DNA of 64,000 nt from Lactiplantibacillus plantarum EGD-AQ4 (GCF_000463075.2 NZ_AVAQ01000023.1:1-64000); one strand, 5' to 3'; shown: positions 51,944 through 61,971, numbered from the stretch's first letter. Translations and numbers: made by a program. The notes: generated by a model from the letters alone, not told the origin.

Positions 51944-53743
51944 ATGCACTATTCAGAAACCTGGGATTTAGACAGCATTTTTGCCGGTGGCATCGACTCA
52001 CCCGCATTAGCTGAAAAAATGACCACAATCAAACAACAATTAACCACGACTGCCGACATTCTCGTTCATTGGCGGGCCGCAGCCGATACGCCGGATGCGG
52101 ATTGGTTCACCGAACTCGTCAATAACTTGCAAACAATTCAAGCCGGCATTGATCAAGCCACGGTCTTCGTTGTCGCCTACCAGTCCGCACACGCGGACGA
52201 CACCAAGGCAGCGCCCAAACTGAATCAACTTTACCAACTCGACAACCAGTTGGATAATCTCTTGACACGTTTCAAAAAACAACTCGTGAAGTTGGATGCG
52301 GACACCTTTAAGGCACTCATCAAACAGCCGGCCCTAGCACCACTCGCTTTCAATCTCACCGAGATGCGCCAGCAAGGATTGGCACTTTTAGATGATGATA
52401 CAGAAGCCTTGATCAACAGCTTAGCCCTAGATGGTTTTCAAGGCTGGAGCGACCATTACGACACGCTGGTCAGTGCAATCAAGGTGCCTTACACAGATGA
52501 AACAGGGCAGACGACCCAACTTTCAGCTGGGCAAGCGCAAAACATGTTAGCCGCTGCTATGCCGAACGAACAGCGCGCGCAATTGATGCATAATTGGGAA
52601 GCGGCTTGGCAAGCGCACGCGGCTCCATTTGCCGACACTCTGAACCACTTAGCTGGCTTTCGCTTAGCAAACTATCACGCACACGGTACCGATGACTTTT
52701 TGCAAAAGCCACTCGAATTAAATCGGATGAGCCGTGCCACGTTAGATACGATGTACCAAGTCGTTGCCGACAGCAAGCACCTGCTACTCAGCTATTTGCA
52801 ACGTAAAGCGCAACTCTTAGGCAAGTCACAGCTGGACTGGCAAGATATTGAAGCGCCACTTGCTCTAGGAGAAGTGCCAAGCCAGACTTATGACCAAGCT
52901 GCCGACTTCGTGATTAAGAATTTTCAGCAGTTTAGCCCTAAGATGGGGGCGCTTGCTAAACACGCCTTAGAAAATCGGTGGGTCGAAGCCGAGAATCGGC
53001 CAAACAAGCGGCCCGGTGGCTACATGGAAAACTTGCCTGAAACTCACGAATCCCGCATTTTCATGACGTTCACTGGCTCACCGAACGACACGGCAACGCT
53101 CGCACACGAACTCGGTCATGCCTTTCATGGAAGCGTGATTCAAGGTCTACCGCTCTGGCGTCAGGATTATGCGATGAACGTCGCAGAGACGGCCTCGACG
53201 TTTGCAGAACTGATTGTTGCCGACGCAAGCGTTAAAGCCGCAGACGACACCAAAGCCAAGTTGACCTTGCTCGATGCTAAAATGCAAAACCCGCTTGCGA
53301 TGTTCTTGGATATTCGCGCGCGGTACTTGTTTGAGACCCGCTTCTATGAAGCCCGGCAACACGGCATCGTCACGCCCGACGAACTCTCGCAGTTAATGCT
53401 GAGCGCGCAACAAGAAGCGTACGGCAACGCTCTGAGCACTTACCATCCGATGTTTTGGGCCAGCAAGCTACATTTCTACATCGACGACGTACCGTTTTAT
53501 AATTTTCCTTATACATTCGGCTACCTCTTCAGCCTCGGAATTTACGCACAAGCGAAGACCCAGCCGGACTTTGAAGACCGCTACATCGCTCTACTACGGG
53601 ATACAGCCAACATGTCGACCGAAGACTTAGCTGCCAAGCACCTCAACGTGGACTTAACTAAGCCGGCGTTCTGGCAGGCCGGCGTCGCTTTAATCAAACG
53701 GGATATCGACGAATTTATGGCCCTATCCGCACCGCTAATCTAA
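51944..53743 (+). CDS. M3 family oligoendopeptidase (PepF-like)
   Basis: A 599 aa cytoplasmic zinc peptidase. The active site is TLAHELGHAFHG (HExxH) near residue 387, with a downstream Glu in NVAETASTFAE. The N-terminal helical domain opens with WDLDSIFAGG, as usual for oligoendopeptidase F. It breaks down peptides of moderate length. The length is normal. The ATG follows AGGAGG at 12 bases. An XRE regulator gene starts 18 bases after the stop and a methyltransferase-like gene follows, so the three may be one transcript. Confidence 0.93.
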   Translation: MHYSETWDLDSIFAGGIDSPALAEKMTTIKQQLTTTADILVHWRAAADTPDADWFTELVNNLQTIQAGIDQATVFVVAYQSAHADDTKAAPKLNQLYQLDNQLDNLLTRFKKQLVKLDADTFKALIKQPALAPLAFNLTEMRQQGLALLDDDTEALINSLALDGFQGWSDHYDTLVSAIKVPYTDETGQTTQLSAGQAQNMLAAAMPNEQRAQLMHNWEAAWQAHAAPFADTLNHLAGFRLANYHAHGTDDFLQKPLELNRMSRATLDTMYQVVADSKHLLLSYLQRKAQLLGKSQLDWQDIEAPLALGEVPSQTYDQAADFVIKNFQQFSPKMGALAKHALENRWVEAENRPNKRPGGYMENLPETHESRIFMTFTGSPNDTATLAHELGHAFHGSVIQGLPLWRQDYAMNVAETASTFAELIVADASVKAADDTKAKLTLLDAKMQNPLAMFLDIRARYLFETRFYEARQHGIVTPDELSQLMLSAQQEAYGNALSTYHPMFWASKLHFYIDDVPFYNFPYTFGYLFSLGIYAQAKTQPDFEDRYIALLRDTANMSTEDLAAKHLNVDLTKPAFWQAGVALIKRDIDEFMALSAPLI

Positions 53744-53761
53744 CAGAATGGAAGTGAGCAT

Positions 53762-54178
53762 ATGTTTCCAGAACGTTTACGCGCCCTTCGACGAGGGCAA
53801 AAAATGACCCTGGCTCAACTCGCGACTGCGCTCAATCAGATGCCCGCCGCCGAACAGACGACCCGCAAAAATACTGCGGCCCAAATCGGCAACTGGGAAC
53901 GTAATTTACGAACCCCTTCCTACCTAGAAGTTCGTAAATTAGCCGAGTTTTTTAACGTCACCACTGATTATTTATCAGGAAAATCGGACCAAGAAGAATA
54001 TGACCTTGGACGGATCTTTTTATCTGGTAAACCACTGACGTTCAACCAGGAACAGCTGTCCAGTGAAGACCGCTACGAACTATTTCAACTGATGGATGGC
54101 TACTTACATGGCCGTCAACACCGGGCCACGACGGATGTGGTCGGTCAGGAAGAATTAGATCTACATTTTGATGACTAG
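53762..54178 (+). CDS. XRE family helix-turn-helix regulator
   Basis: A 138 aa protein. Residues 1-75 form a Cro/C1-type helix-turn-helix (FPERLRALRRGQKMTLAQLATALNQ...IGNWERNLRTPSYLEVRKLAEFFNVTTDYLSG) with a longer than usual insert between helices 2 and 3 (PAAEQTTRKNTA). The C-terminal part is acidic and helical. The target is unknown; position suggests its own operon. The ATG follows GGAAGTGAG. Confidence 0.88.
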   Translation: MFPERLRALRRGQKMTLAQLATALNQMPAAEQTTRKNTAAQIGNWERNLRTPSYLEVRKLAEFFNVTTDYLSGKSDQEEYDLGRIFLSGKPLTFNQEQLSSEDRYELFQLMDGYLHGRQHRATTDVVGQEELDLHFDD

Positions 54179-54186
54179 GAGTTATT

Positions 54187-55038
54187 ATGAATCCCAAGAA
54201 GTTAAAACAACTTAAAAAACGGGCGAAACAACAAGCCACGACGCCCTACATTCAACAAATGACGCGGTACCGCTCGTTGTTTAAAGACGACCCGCAAATC
54301 CTCGTACTGATCAATAACGTGCTGGAAGCGGACCGTTTATTAGCCGCTGGACTGGCACCGCAACAACTGCCCGTCTTGGAGGTGCCAGATGACTTTCAGG
54401 ACCAGCTGTTTGCACGCATTAACCAACAGTATCCAATGGGCGACCCGGCTGGTGATGCCGCGTGGAACCAATTGTCAGCGGCACTGCCAAAGGTCGACAA
54501 ATTGTTGCGTGATTTCCGGGATTATTTGGAAGCGCAATACGGCATGTGGGCCTACATCAGCGCCCCATTTCTCAAAGACTTAGCCGATTTCACTGGTAAT
54601 AACCCAGTGTTAGAAGTCATGGCCGGCAACGGCTACATTTCAAAGGGGCTCAAGCGGCTGCATCCGAGTCAACCAATCTACACGACCGATTCCAAGGATT
54701 GGACGCACGAGACTGGCAATCAAACCGGGCGTCATCCGGTCACATCGATTGAAGCGCTAGATGCTGTCAGCGCCTTTAAGCAATACGCAGGGTCCATCAA
54801 GTACGTTATCATGGCCTGGTCACCCGACAAATTGACCATCGATTGGGATCTCTTACAAGCAATGCGCCAAGATGAGCACGATATCCCACTAATTGTCATT
54901 GGTGAAAAGTACGGCGCGACTGGTTCCAAGCAATTCTGGGACCAAGCTGAATATCAAACTGACGATGCGGTGACTAAGTTAAACGCCCATTTTCGGCCAT
55001 TTGATTTGATTCACGATCAGGTCTACGTTGTCCGCTAA
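54187..55038 (+). CDS. SAM-methyltransferase-like protein of unknown function
   Basis: A 283 aa soluble protein. The N-terminal ~130 residues are helical and charged. After them comes NPVLEVMAGNGYISKGLKRLHPSQPIYTTDS, whose ExMAGNG resembles the glycine-rich SAM loop (motif I), with an acidic residue at the end of strand 2 (TTDSKDW). YVIMAWSPD could be motif IV. Substrate unknown. The ATG follows TAGGAG, nine bases after the XRE gene stop, so the genes are cotranscribed. Confidence 0.75.
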   Translation: MNPKKLKQLKKRAKQQATTPYIQQMTRYRSLFKDDPQILVLINNVLEADRLLAAGLAPQQLPVLEVPDDFQDQLFARINQQYPMGDPAGDAAWNQLSAALPKVDKLLRDFRDYLEAQYGMWAYISAPFLKDLADFTGNNPVLEVMAGNGYISKGLKRLHPSQPIYTTDSKDWTHETGNQTGRHPVTSIEALDAVSAFKQYAGSIKYVIMAWSPDKLTIDWDLLQAMRQDEHDIPLIVIGEKYGATGSKQFWDQAEYQTDDAVTKLNAHFRPFDLIHDQVYVVR

Positions 55039-55068
55039 TGGCCTCATCACTAATGCGCTAAATTAATC

Positions 55069-55106
55069 AAAACGAGCTTTCGGAATTTTTCTGAAAGCTC
55101 GTTTTT
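55069..55106. terminator. Bidirectional terminator after the methyltransferase-like gene
   Basis: AAAACGAGCTTTC pairs with GAAAGCTCGTTTT, followed by more T on the plus strand. Confidence 0.92.
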
Positions 55107-55170
55107 GTTGCTTGTTTCACGTTGTGTGTTGACGAAAGCAGCGTCATTTCCGCTCCCATCAACATTCACG

Positions 55171-55527
55171 TTATAAATCTAACTGCTTCAACTGTACTAA
55201 TCCCGCCACCAGTGACGCCCGCGATATTCCCCCGCTGGCGAGGTTCTGGTCATCAAATCGGTTGAGTGTTGCGTAGAACCAGATGCCTAACTTCAAGAAT
55301 TCTGCCGCCGTCATGGCGTATTGTAACGCTAACAAGCGGTCCGCGGCTTGCGCATAGGCGTGCTTGTCGATTAATTGTGTCAGCTCGACTTGGTGCGGTA
55401 ACGGTTTATCTTGCGACTGTGGAAAGACGACCTGGGTCTCACCACCCTTACTGCGACTCAACGTGTAGCCCAAACCCGTCGCAAACGCGCGCAACTGCCG
55501 CATCAACCAATCACTTTCATCTTGCAT
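55171..55527 (-). CDS. Small cytoplasmic protein of unknown function (DUF6483-like)
   Basis: A 118 aa protein starting MQDESDWLMRQLRAFATGLGYTLSRSKGG. This opening, with a Gly-rich basic stretch and a following helical part (YAQAADRLLALQYAMTAAEFLKLGIWFYATLNRF), fits a family of unknown function common in lactobacilli; I recall DUF6483 but cannot confirm it here. The ATG follows GGGGGA. It lies ten bases after a small membrane protein gene and is probably cotranscribed with it. Confidence 0.7.
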   Translation of the reverse strand: MQDESDWLMRQLRAFATGLGYTLSRSKGGETQVVFPQSQDKPLPHQVELTQLIDKHAYAQAADRLLALQYAMTAAEFLKLGIWFYATLNRFDDQNLASGGISRASLVAGLVQLKQLDL

Positions 55528-55537
55528 GGTGGTCCCC

Positions 55538-55828
55538 CTAATTATGAGCCATCCAGTATATCGCTGTGATCGTTAAAATCACCGATAACGTACACATATA
55601 GCCGTAAAAGTGTTTTTCAGCCTTCGTCTGCGCATGGTTTCCCTGATACGCATCCGCCAAACTGGTGATGAACGTTGCCAGAATCGTGTACAGAATCAGC
55701 CCCGTAAACGCGTAGGCACTCCAAGCACCACCAATTCCGCTGTGGGCCCGTTGTAGGCCGTAACCGATCAGCCAAACCAGGCCTAAAATAAACGTCGGAC
55801 CGGCAATTAACCGTCGATGAATCATCAT
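55538..55828 (-). CDS. Small membrane protein of unknown function
   Basis: A 96 aa protein with three membrane segments (about residues 8-25, 40-60 and 76-93). No family recognised. The ATG at 55828 follows GGGGGAG, and a second ATG is the next codon. First gene of a two-gene unit with the 118 aa protein. Confidence 0.7.
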   Translation of the reverse strand: MMIHRRLIAGPTFILGLVWLIGYGLQRAHSGIGGAWSAYAFTGLILYTILATFITSLADAYQGNHAQTKAEKHFYGYMCTLSVILTITAIYWMAHN

Positions 55829-56007
55829 GTACTCCCCCTTTGTTGGTACTAATCGTCCTCAAACGTCATGCTCACTATCACCGATATTCAGGCGACAACT
55901 TCAGTAACGAATACCGGTCTCCCCATTTAACCGGTCGTCACATCTATCTTCAAATCGTATGCTCATTATCCACCTTTTTACCGGTATATACCATCAGAAC
56001 GACGCGT

Positions 56008-56045
56008 AAAAAAATGGCAGTCCTTCCACAATGGAAGAACTGCCA
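56008..56045 (-). terminator. Intrinsic terminator after the pyruvate oxidase gene
   Basis: TGGCAGTCCTTCC pairs with GGAAGAACTGCCA around a short loop; seven A at 56008-56014 give the T-run on the minus strand. Confidence 0.92.
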
Positions 56046-56081
56046 ATTTGTGATTCAAATCTCAACGATTAATCGTGAGGT

Positions 56082-57839
56082 TTATTGTACTTTGAATTCC
56101 TTGAAGTAACTGGATAATGGTTTCAATTCATTAGCATCGTACTTTTCTTTGAATGCGCTGACTGAAGCATCGGACGTCTTGGCTGGATCGACATCCAAAA
56201 TTTCAACTGGTAAGCCCCGTTTGTCAGTAATCTTAGCATCAATCAAGACTGGACGACCTGCTTTTAATTCGGCCATGGCCGTTTCAAAGGCATCGTGCAA
56301 TTGGTCAAAGTGATCCACACGAATCCCCTTGACACCCATACCTTCAGCGATTTTTGCAAAGTCGGCATCGAGCAAATCGATCCCATAGTATGGTTGCGGC
56401 ACGTCCTCTTGTTCAGACTTAATAAAGTTCAACGTTTGGTTAGACGTGACAATATTAAAGATTGGCAAGTGGTACTTCACTTCGGTCAACAAGTCCTGCA
56501 TAACCATTGAGAAGGCCCCATCACCGGCAATATTGAAGGCTTGGCGGTCAGGATAGCTCATCTTGGCAGCAATTGCCCCGGGAACGCCGGCACCCATCGT
56601 CGCAAATAAGGCGGAGGTCAATAGTTTTTGCTTAGGGTTCATCTTTAAAAACCGGAAACTGTTGATGGTGTTGTCACCGACATCCATTGAGAAGACGGCA
56701 TCGTCTTCTGCGACCCGGTTGATTTCTTGATAAACTTGTTCATATTCCAGTGGATCAGTCGTCCGTTCACTCAACTTCTTCAAGTACTGCTTCCAATCAG
56801 CCATGTCGGCCTTAGCAGCTTGATAGTATGGTGATGGTGCAGCCTGTTCACTCAAGGCTAAAGCCCGTTTGATGAACACCTTGGCATCGCCATTGACACC
56901 GAAATCTAAATGGTGATGACGACCGAATTTACCAGGATCTAATTCAATCTGAACATACTTGAAATCATGGGTCGTGTACATAATTTGGGCGAATGAATAG
57001 TCCGCACCAACTGAGACAACTAAGTCCGTAATCCCCATGAGTTCATCCGCAGCCTTGGAAGCAGCCCGGTAAGCACTGCCCATGTTGCCATCGAAACTAT
57101 CTGGAATGACCCCTTTGGCTAAACCAGTGATGATAATTGGTACTTGTAACCGTTCAGCTAAAGCCATCATATCTTCGGTCGCACCACGGGTCCCTTGACC
57201 AACGTGGAAGACGGGGTACTTAGCAGCTTTAATCATGTCTAAGACCGTCTTGACTTGGTCATCCTCGATTTCAGGAACGCCCCGTAACTTGGCAGGAACA
57301 CTCGCTGAATCATAGTTTTCATCCGGAATTTCAACGTAACCAAAGTCATTTGGAATTGTAACCACGGCAACGCCATTTTCCCGGTAAGCGGTCCGAATCG
57401 CCTTATCGACAACGTATGGTAAACTTTCAGGCGTCATTACTGTCCGATTGAAGACGGCAACGTCACTGAAAATTGGTTCTTCTGCAAATTCTTGGAAATA
57501 ATCATAGTTCATATTGGTATGGGCAACTTGACCCACTAAGGCAAGTACGGGAACGTGGTCTTCCTTCGCATCGTACAGTCCGTTCAGCAAGTTAACAGCA
57601 CCAGGGCCTGCAGAACCAAATGCGACACCAATCTTCCCAGTTAACTTCGCATCAGCCGCGGCAGCTAGTGCACCAACTTGTTCATGACGCACTTGTACGT
57701 ATTGGAGCCGACTTTTTTCGACGTCCAATGCGTGCATGGTTGAATTAAACGACCCACCGGCATAGCCGTAAATCTGCTTAATATCCCAAGCTTCTAACAC
57801 TTTCAACATTGCGACGGATGCTTCAATCATCTTTGCCAT
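56082..57839 (-). CDS. Pyruvate oxidase (phosphate-dependent, H2O2-forming type)
   Basis: A 585 aa thiamine-diphosphate and FAD enzyme that converts pyruvate, phosphate and O2 to acetyl phosphate, CO2 and H2O2. The catalytic Glu lies in QVRHEQVGALAAAADAKLTGK near residue 54, a stretch shared with the known L. plantarum enzyme. The thiamine motif is GDGAFSMVMQDLLTEVKYHLP. The FAD-binding middle domain has LVVSVGADYSFA. It is a paralogue of, not identical to, the crystallised PoxB as I remember it (for example YGYAGGSFNSTMHAL at the start). Single gene with promoter, cre site and terminator. Confidence 0.92.
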   Translation of the reverse strand: MAKMIEASVAMLKVLEAWDIKQIYGYAGGSFNSTMHALDVEKSRLQYVQVRHEQVGALAAAADAKLTGKIGVAFGSAGPGAVNLLNGLYDAKEDHVPVLALVGQVAHTNMNYDYFQEFAEEPIFSDVAVFNRTVMTPESLPYVVDKAIRTAYRENGVAVVTIPNDFGYVEIPDENYDSASVPAKLRGVPEIEDDQVKTVLDMIKAAKYPVFHVGQGTRGATEDMMALAERLQVPIIITGLAKGVIPDSFDGNMGSAYRAASKAADELMGITDLVVSVGADYSFAQIMYTTHDFKYVQIELDPGKFGRHHHLDFGVNGDAKVFIKRALALSEQAAPSPYYQAAKADMADWKQYLKKLSERTTDPLEYEQVYQEINRVAEDDAVFSMDVGDNTINSFRFLKMNPKQKLLTSALFATMGAGVPGAIAAKMSYPDRQAFNIAGDGAFSMVMQDLLTEVKYHLPIFNIVTSNQTLNFIKSEQEDVPQPYYGIDLLDADFAKIAEGMGVKGIRVDHFDQLHDAFETAMAELKAGRPVLIDAKITDKRGLPVEILDVDPAKTSDASVSAFKEKYDANELKPLSSYFKEFKVQ

Positions 57840-57867
57840 AGTAAATGCCTTCTTTTTAAAAATTTGT

Positions 57868-57882
57868 TGTATACGTTTTCAT
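57868..57882 (-). promoter_or_regulatory. Catabolite-response element (cre) of the pyruvate oxidase gene
   Basis: On the minus strand ATGAAAACGTATACA fits the cre consensus WTGNAANCGNWNNCW at every fixed position. It lies just downstream of the -10 box, over the expected transcription start, where CcpA would block transcription on glucose. pox genes of L. plantarum are known to be catabolite-repressed; for this copy it is inferred. Confidence 0.8.
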
Positions 57883-57887
57883 TTACG

Positions 57888-57915
57888 ATTATTAGCATGC
57901 ATCTAAATTGTTCAA
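57888..57915 (-). promoter_or_regulatory. Promoter of the pyruvate oxidase gene
   Basis: On the minus strand TTGAAC (57915-57910), 16 bases, AATAAT (57893-57888). Confidence 0.6.
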
Positions 57916-58071
57916 AATTCAATTGTAAACAATCATTATTTTAAAAATATTGGCTTAACTAACCAAATCGTCACGACAGATTATCTGCCAAAACAGGGCT
58001 ATAATGCGGATTATTTTAATTTGAGCCAGTTGATTCAGAAATAATTTTTCATTCGATTTCGAGGCAAAAAA

Positions 58072-58488
58072 ATGATCAAACATCAATTAATTAATATATT
58101 GACGGCCGAATTATCAGCACTACCAGTACTCATTCTCGCGTAGGACGCCATCACGGCCAAGCCCACTGGTGAGTGGCAATTGGTCCTCACCCCAGCCGTG
58201 TACTGGCTAGCTAGCTCATACCTGATCAGTTACCCACTACTCCTCGCTACCGTCCCAATTCTGCGTCACAATCACTTCAAAATGCAATCAATCTCTGTGC
58301 AAGCCAGCTTAAAGTACCACTCTCATTTAAACGAACGCGCTGCCCGCTGGGATGATGAAATGAATCTCGCCATTTTTATATTAGAGCGCGGCCTCTTGAT
58401 GCTGCTGTCAGAACCAGTGGGACTGGTGTTACTGCTGTATTTTGGGATCCGACGACTTCAGCGTAATACTAGACGAAAAGCGCCCTAG
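58072..58488 (+). pseudogene. Nonsense-mutated paralogue of the 152 aa membrane protein gene
   Basis: ATG at 58072 follows GAGGCAAAA and opens IKHQLINILTAELSALPVLILA. A TAG at 58141-58143 then interrupts the frame, which goes on without another stop to 58488 in the same frame. The part after the stop (VYWLASSYLISYPLLLA...HNHFKMQSIS) aligns with the intact 152 aa protein at 50021-50479. One base change would restore a ~138 aa protein, so this is a recent pseudogene, unless translation restarts after the stop. Confidence 0.7.
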
Positions 58489-58519
58489 CTGTTTATAAAT
58501 CTGAACAGCTAGGACGCTC
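58480..58519 (+). terminator. Hairpin at the end of the pseudogene
   Basis: AGCGCCCTAGCTGTT pairs with AACAGCTAGGACGCT with one mismatch; the stop codon lies inside the first arm. There is no T-run, so termination is uncertain. Confidence 0.5.
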
Positions 58520-58600
58520 GAATTTAGTTTTATGGATTAGTTTCAAAGCATCAGTTAGTAGCCGACGAATTGTTAACAATCACCAACGATCGTCGTTACC

Positions 58601-59386
58601 TTATTTCAAGATGTTAGCGGCTAAGAAATCCACCGCAGCTTCCTGAATCTTATGCGGAACATGGTGAACGCCACCCTCAGCACGTTTGAAGACCGTTGCG
58701 CTTAGTGCGGGCGTATCTTTGAAACGGTGCTTAAAGTCACGCACATATTGATATGGCACCATCTGGTCGGCCGTTCCGTTAAAGAAGAACATTGGGCGCC
58801 CCGCTAGCGCTTCTGGATGTTGCGATAAGTCAAACTTAGCCAATTGCTGATACGTTTTAGTAATCAGTTCGTCGGGCAGTTTGGCTTGTAAGGCTGCTGG
58901 CAGCTGTGCAACTTGGTCCTTGGCGAATGCGACCGGTTCAGGTGACCCAATCAGTGAGACGCCGGCAACAACTTGGGGCTGCGTGGCCATCACGCCAGCA
59001 GCGGTAATGCCACCCATGGAAGTCCCCATTACGCTAATTTTGTCTGCGTCAGCGATTCCCGCCGCAACTAAACTGTCCACTAATTGTGGAAATTCAGCCA
59101 CCGAATGGCCGACGATCGACCAGAAATGTTCTGGATGGCGGTCTAAGTCAGTGCCATCATTGCGGCTACCATGTAAATAGGCAGTTGGTAAAATGACCCG
59201 AAAACCAGCGCGGACCAGTTGATACGCCGCGGATAGTTCTGTCGCCGTTTGGTTCGTCCAACCATGATAATCGATAATCGTTGGTAACTTGGTCTGTGCT
59301 TGACTCGCTGCAAACACGTGTAAGACGGGCAAATCGCCCAATTTGGTCGTACGGACTACCACGTCTTCAAATAAATTCGTTGTCAT
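58601..59386 (-). CDS. Alpha/beta hydrolase (YitV-like esterase)
   Basis: A 261 aa cytoplasmic hydrolase starting MTTNLFEDVVVRTTKLGDLPVLHV. IIDYHGWTNQT forms the oxyanion region. VMGTSMGGITAAG holds the nucleophile serine. FFFNGTADQMVPYQYV supplies the Asp and EGGVHHVPHK the His. The HGSRNDG stretch near 75-80 is typical of YitV/YjfP-type esterases. The substrate is unknown. I chose ATG 59386; the frame opens six codons earlier with TTG, and the ribosome site (GGAAACGGTGA) is ambiguous. Single gene. Confidence 0.85.
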   Translation of the reverse strand: MTTNLFEDVVVRTTKLGDLPVLHVFAASQAQTKLPTIIDYHGWTNQTATELSAAYQLVRAGFRVILPTAYLHGSRNDGTDLDRHPEHFWSIVGHSVAEFPQLVDSLVAAGIADADKISVMGTSMGGITAAGVMATQPQVVAGVSLIGSPEPVAFAKDQVAQLPAALQAKLPDELITKTYQQLAKFDLSQHPEALAGRPMFFFNGTADQMVPYQYVRDFKHRFKDTPALSATVFKRAEGGVHHVPHKIQEAAVDFLAANILK

Positions 59387-59545
59387 TTTTATCACCGTTT
59401 CCAAAATTAATAGTTAATAGTGTAGCAGAAGCCCAAACGAAAACCAACCCAAACGCGCCCATCGTGGTTAAACCTTAACCATCATGGACACATCTGAGTT
59501 GGCAATTGAATCGACTAGCCACTACTGACCAGTGCGATAAATAAA

Positions 59546-59866
59546 TTACTTTTCAAGTGTATCTAAGAAATCTTCAACTTGTTTTTGCGTCTTACGGAAC
59601 TTGTCGACATAGCGGCCAATTTCTTGACCATCTTCAATGCCAACGAAACTAGGAATACCCATTACACCCATGTCTTGAGCGATTTCAATGTTCGCGTCAC
59701 GGTCAACCGTAATCCAATCGTATTGGTCGTACTTGGCTTCGATTTGGGGCATTACTGGTTTAATAAACGCACAATCCGGGCACCAGTCCGCCGTAAAGAA
59801 TAACATATGCTTACCCGTCTTGATTCGGTCGCGAATTTCTTCGTCGCTTAAAGTTGCAGTTGCCAT
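59546..59866 (-). CDS. Thioredoxin family protein with CPDC active site
   Basis: A 106 aa thioredoxin-fold protein. The active site is FFTADWCPDCAFIKP with Cys29 and Cys32, an unusual CPDC in place of the CGPC of thioredoxin. The cis-proline lies in MGIPSFVGIEDG. CPDC proteins are seen in lactobacilli as thioredoxin-like reductases or bacilliredoxin-type partners; the target is unknown. ATG 59866 (MATATLSDE) follows GGAGG; the frame opens five codons earlier. It lies downstream of the PLP enzyme gene on the same strand but 72 bases away. Confidence 0.88.
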   Translation of the reverse strand: MATATLSDEEIRDRIKTGKHMLFFTADWCPDCAFIKPVMPQIEAKYDQYDWITVDRDANIEIAQDMGVMGIPSFVGIEDGQEIGRYVDKFRKTQKQVEDFLDTLEK

Positions 59867-59938
59867 AAAAAATGCCTCCAATATTCTTGATGATAACTAT
59901 AGTTTAACACATACTAAAAGTAAGTAAAGAACTTTGCG

Positions 59939-61084
<1,146 letters not shown>

Positions 61085-61125
61085 TTATGCCTTTAATCGT
61101 AATCTCATCCTAAAAATGAAAACAC

Positions 61126-61381
61126 AAAAAAACCGCCATCTATCAGGGACGCCGGTCGCGTGTTACCACCCAAGTTCAATTGCGGGTCACCCCACAACAC
61201 TTATCAAGTTGATTTCAACTCACTAGGATAACGGCCAGTCCCGCCAGCACAGCCTTGCGACCGCTACTGGGCATTCCGAGTTCATCTTCATTAGGCCGCC
61301 ACCTTGCCGCTTTGCACTCACTACGGCTCCCTGTTAAAGGCGCAGACTAACTACTCTTCTCATCAACATGTCATTTAATGA
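61126..61381 (-). ncRNA. T-box riboswitch leader of the trans-sulfuration gene
   Basis: On the minus strand the leader has a Stem I region (GGGAGCCGTAGTGAGTGC... near 61335-61310), the T-box AACTTGGGTGGTAACACGCG (about 61175-61156), and a terminator stem (GGCGTCC...ATGGCGG) followed by seven T (61132-61126). The likely specifier is AUG in GAAGATGAAC (61285-61276), pointing to tRNA-Met; this reading is less certain than the T-box itself. Binding of uncharged tRNA would favour the antiterminator and switch on the gene. Confidence 0.85.
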
Positions 61382-61388
61382 TATTTTC

Positions 61389-61417
61389 ATCTTACTCTCA
61401 TGATAAAGCGAGTGCAA
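61389..61417 (-). promoter_or_regulatory. Promoter of the T-box leader
   Basis: On the minus strand TTGCAC (61417-61412), 17 bases, TAAGAT (61394-61389), which sets the transcript start near 61382. Confidence 0.75.
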
Positions 61418-61574
61418 GGTTAATTTTACGACGGGTGCATTCTCAACACGTGCTGAAGCACTCAAAAGATTGACGCCATGTGGCTTGATCAAGCGGTTCA
61501 AAATTTCGGCGTACCGATTAAATTAGATCGACTTCTGCCGCACTTGACACATGGCGGCTAAAATCAGATGTATC

Positions 61575-61603
61575 AAAAAAGAACCACCATTCACCGGCAG
61601 TTC
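61575..61603 (-). terminator. Terminator after the 102 aa membrane protein gene
   Basis: On the minus strand GAACTGCC pairs with GGTGGTTC with small mismatches and is followed by six T (61580-61575). Confidence 0.65.
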
Positions 61604-61662
61604 CTGACATCCGTCATATTTTGCGAAACTGACTTGCACGTCCACACAGTCCGTCGATTCCG

Positions 61663-61971
61663 CTATCCGAATAACTTTGAAATAATCACAAAATAAATCA
61701 GAATCAAAACGGCTAGTCCCAACGTCTTCAACAACGCAAGCCACTGTCCACCAGCGGTCCGCCCCTTTGGTCCCAAGCAGAGCACCAAGCCACCGCAAAT
61801 CACGGCTAATGTTCCCAGCTCGCGGCCCCAGTCAGCATTCCACACATAAACAAATGGTCCAATCAGACCACTCACCACGGCGACAATCCCCATAATCTTG
61901 AGAATCAGGCGTCCAAGCCGCTTATCTTTTTCATCATAAATCTCATGTTTCTCTTTTGCCAACTTATCCAC
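61663..61971 (-). CDS. Small membrane protein of unknown function
   Basis: A ~102 aa protein with a charged N-terminus (KLAKEKHEIYDEKDKRLGR) and three membrane segments (LILKIMGIVAVVSGLIGPFVY, LGTLAVICGGLVLCL, LLKTLGLAVLILIYFVII). No family recognised. Start is GTG 61971 or TTG 61974; AAGGATATAAAGG lies upstream. Single gene. Confidence 0.7.
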   Translation of the reverse strand: MDKLAKEKHEIYDEKDKRLGRLILKIMGIVAVVSGLIGPFVYVWNADWGRELGTLAVICGGLVLCLGPKGRTAGGQWLALLKTLGLAVLILIYFVIISKLFG

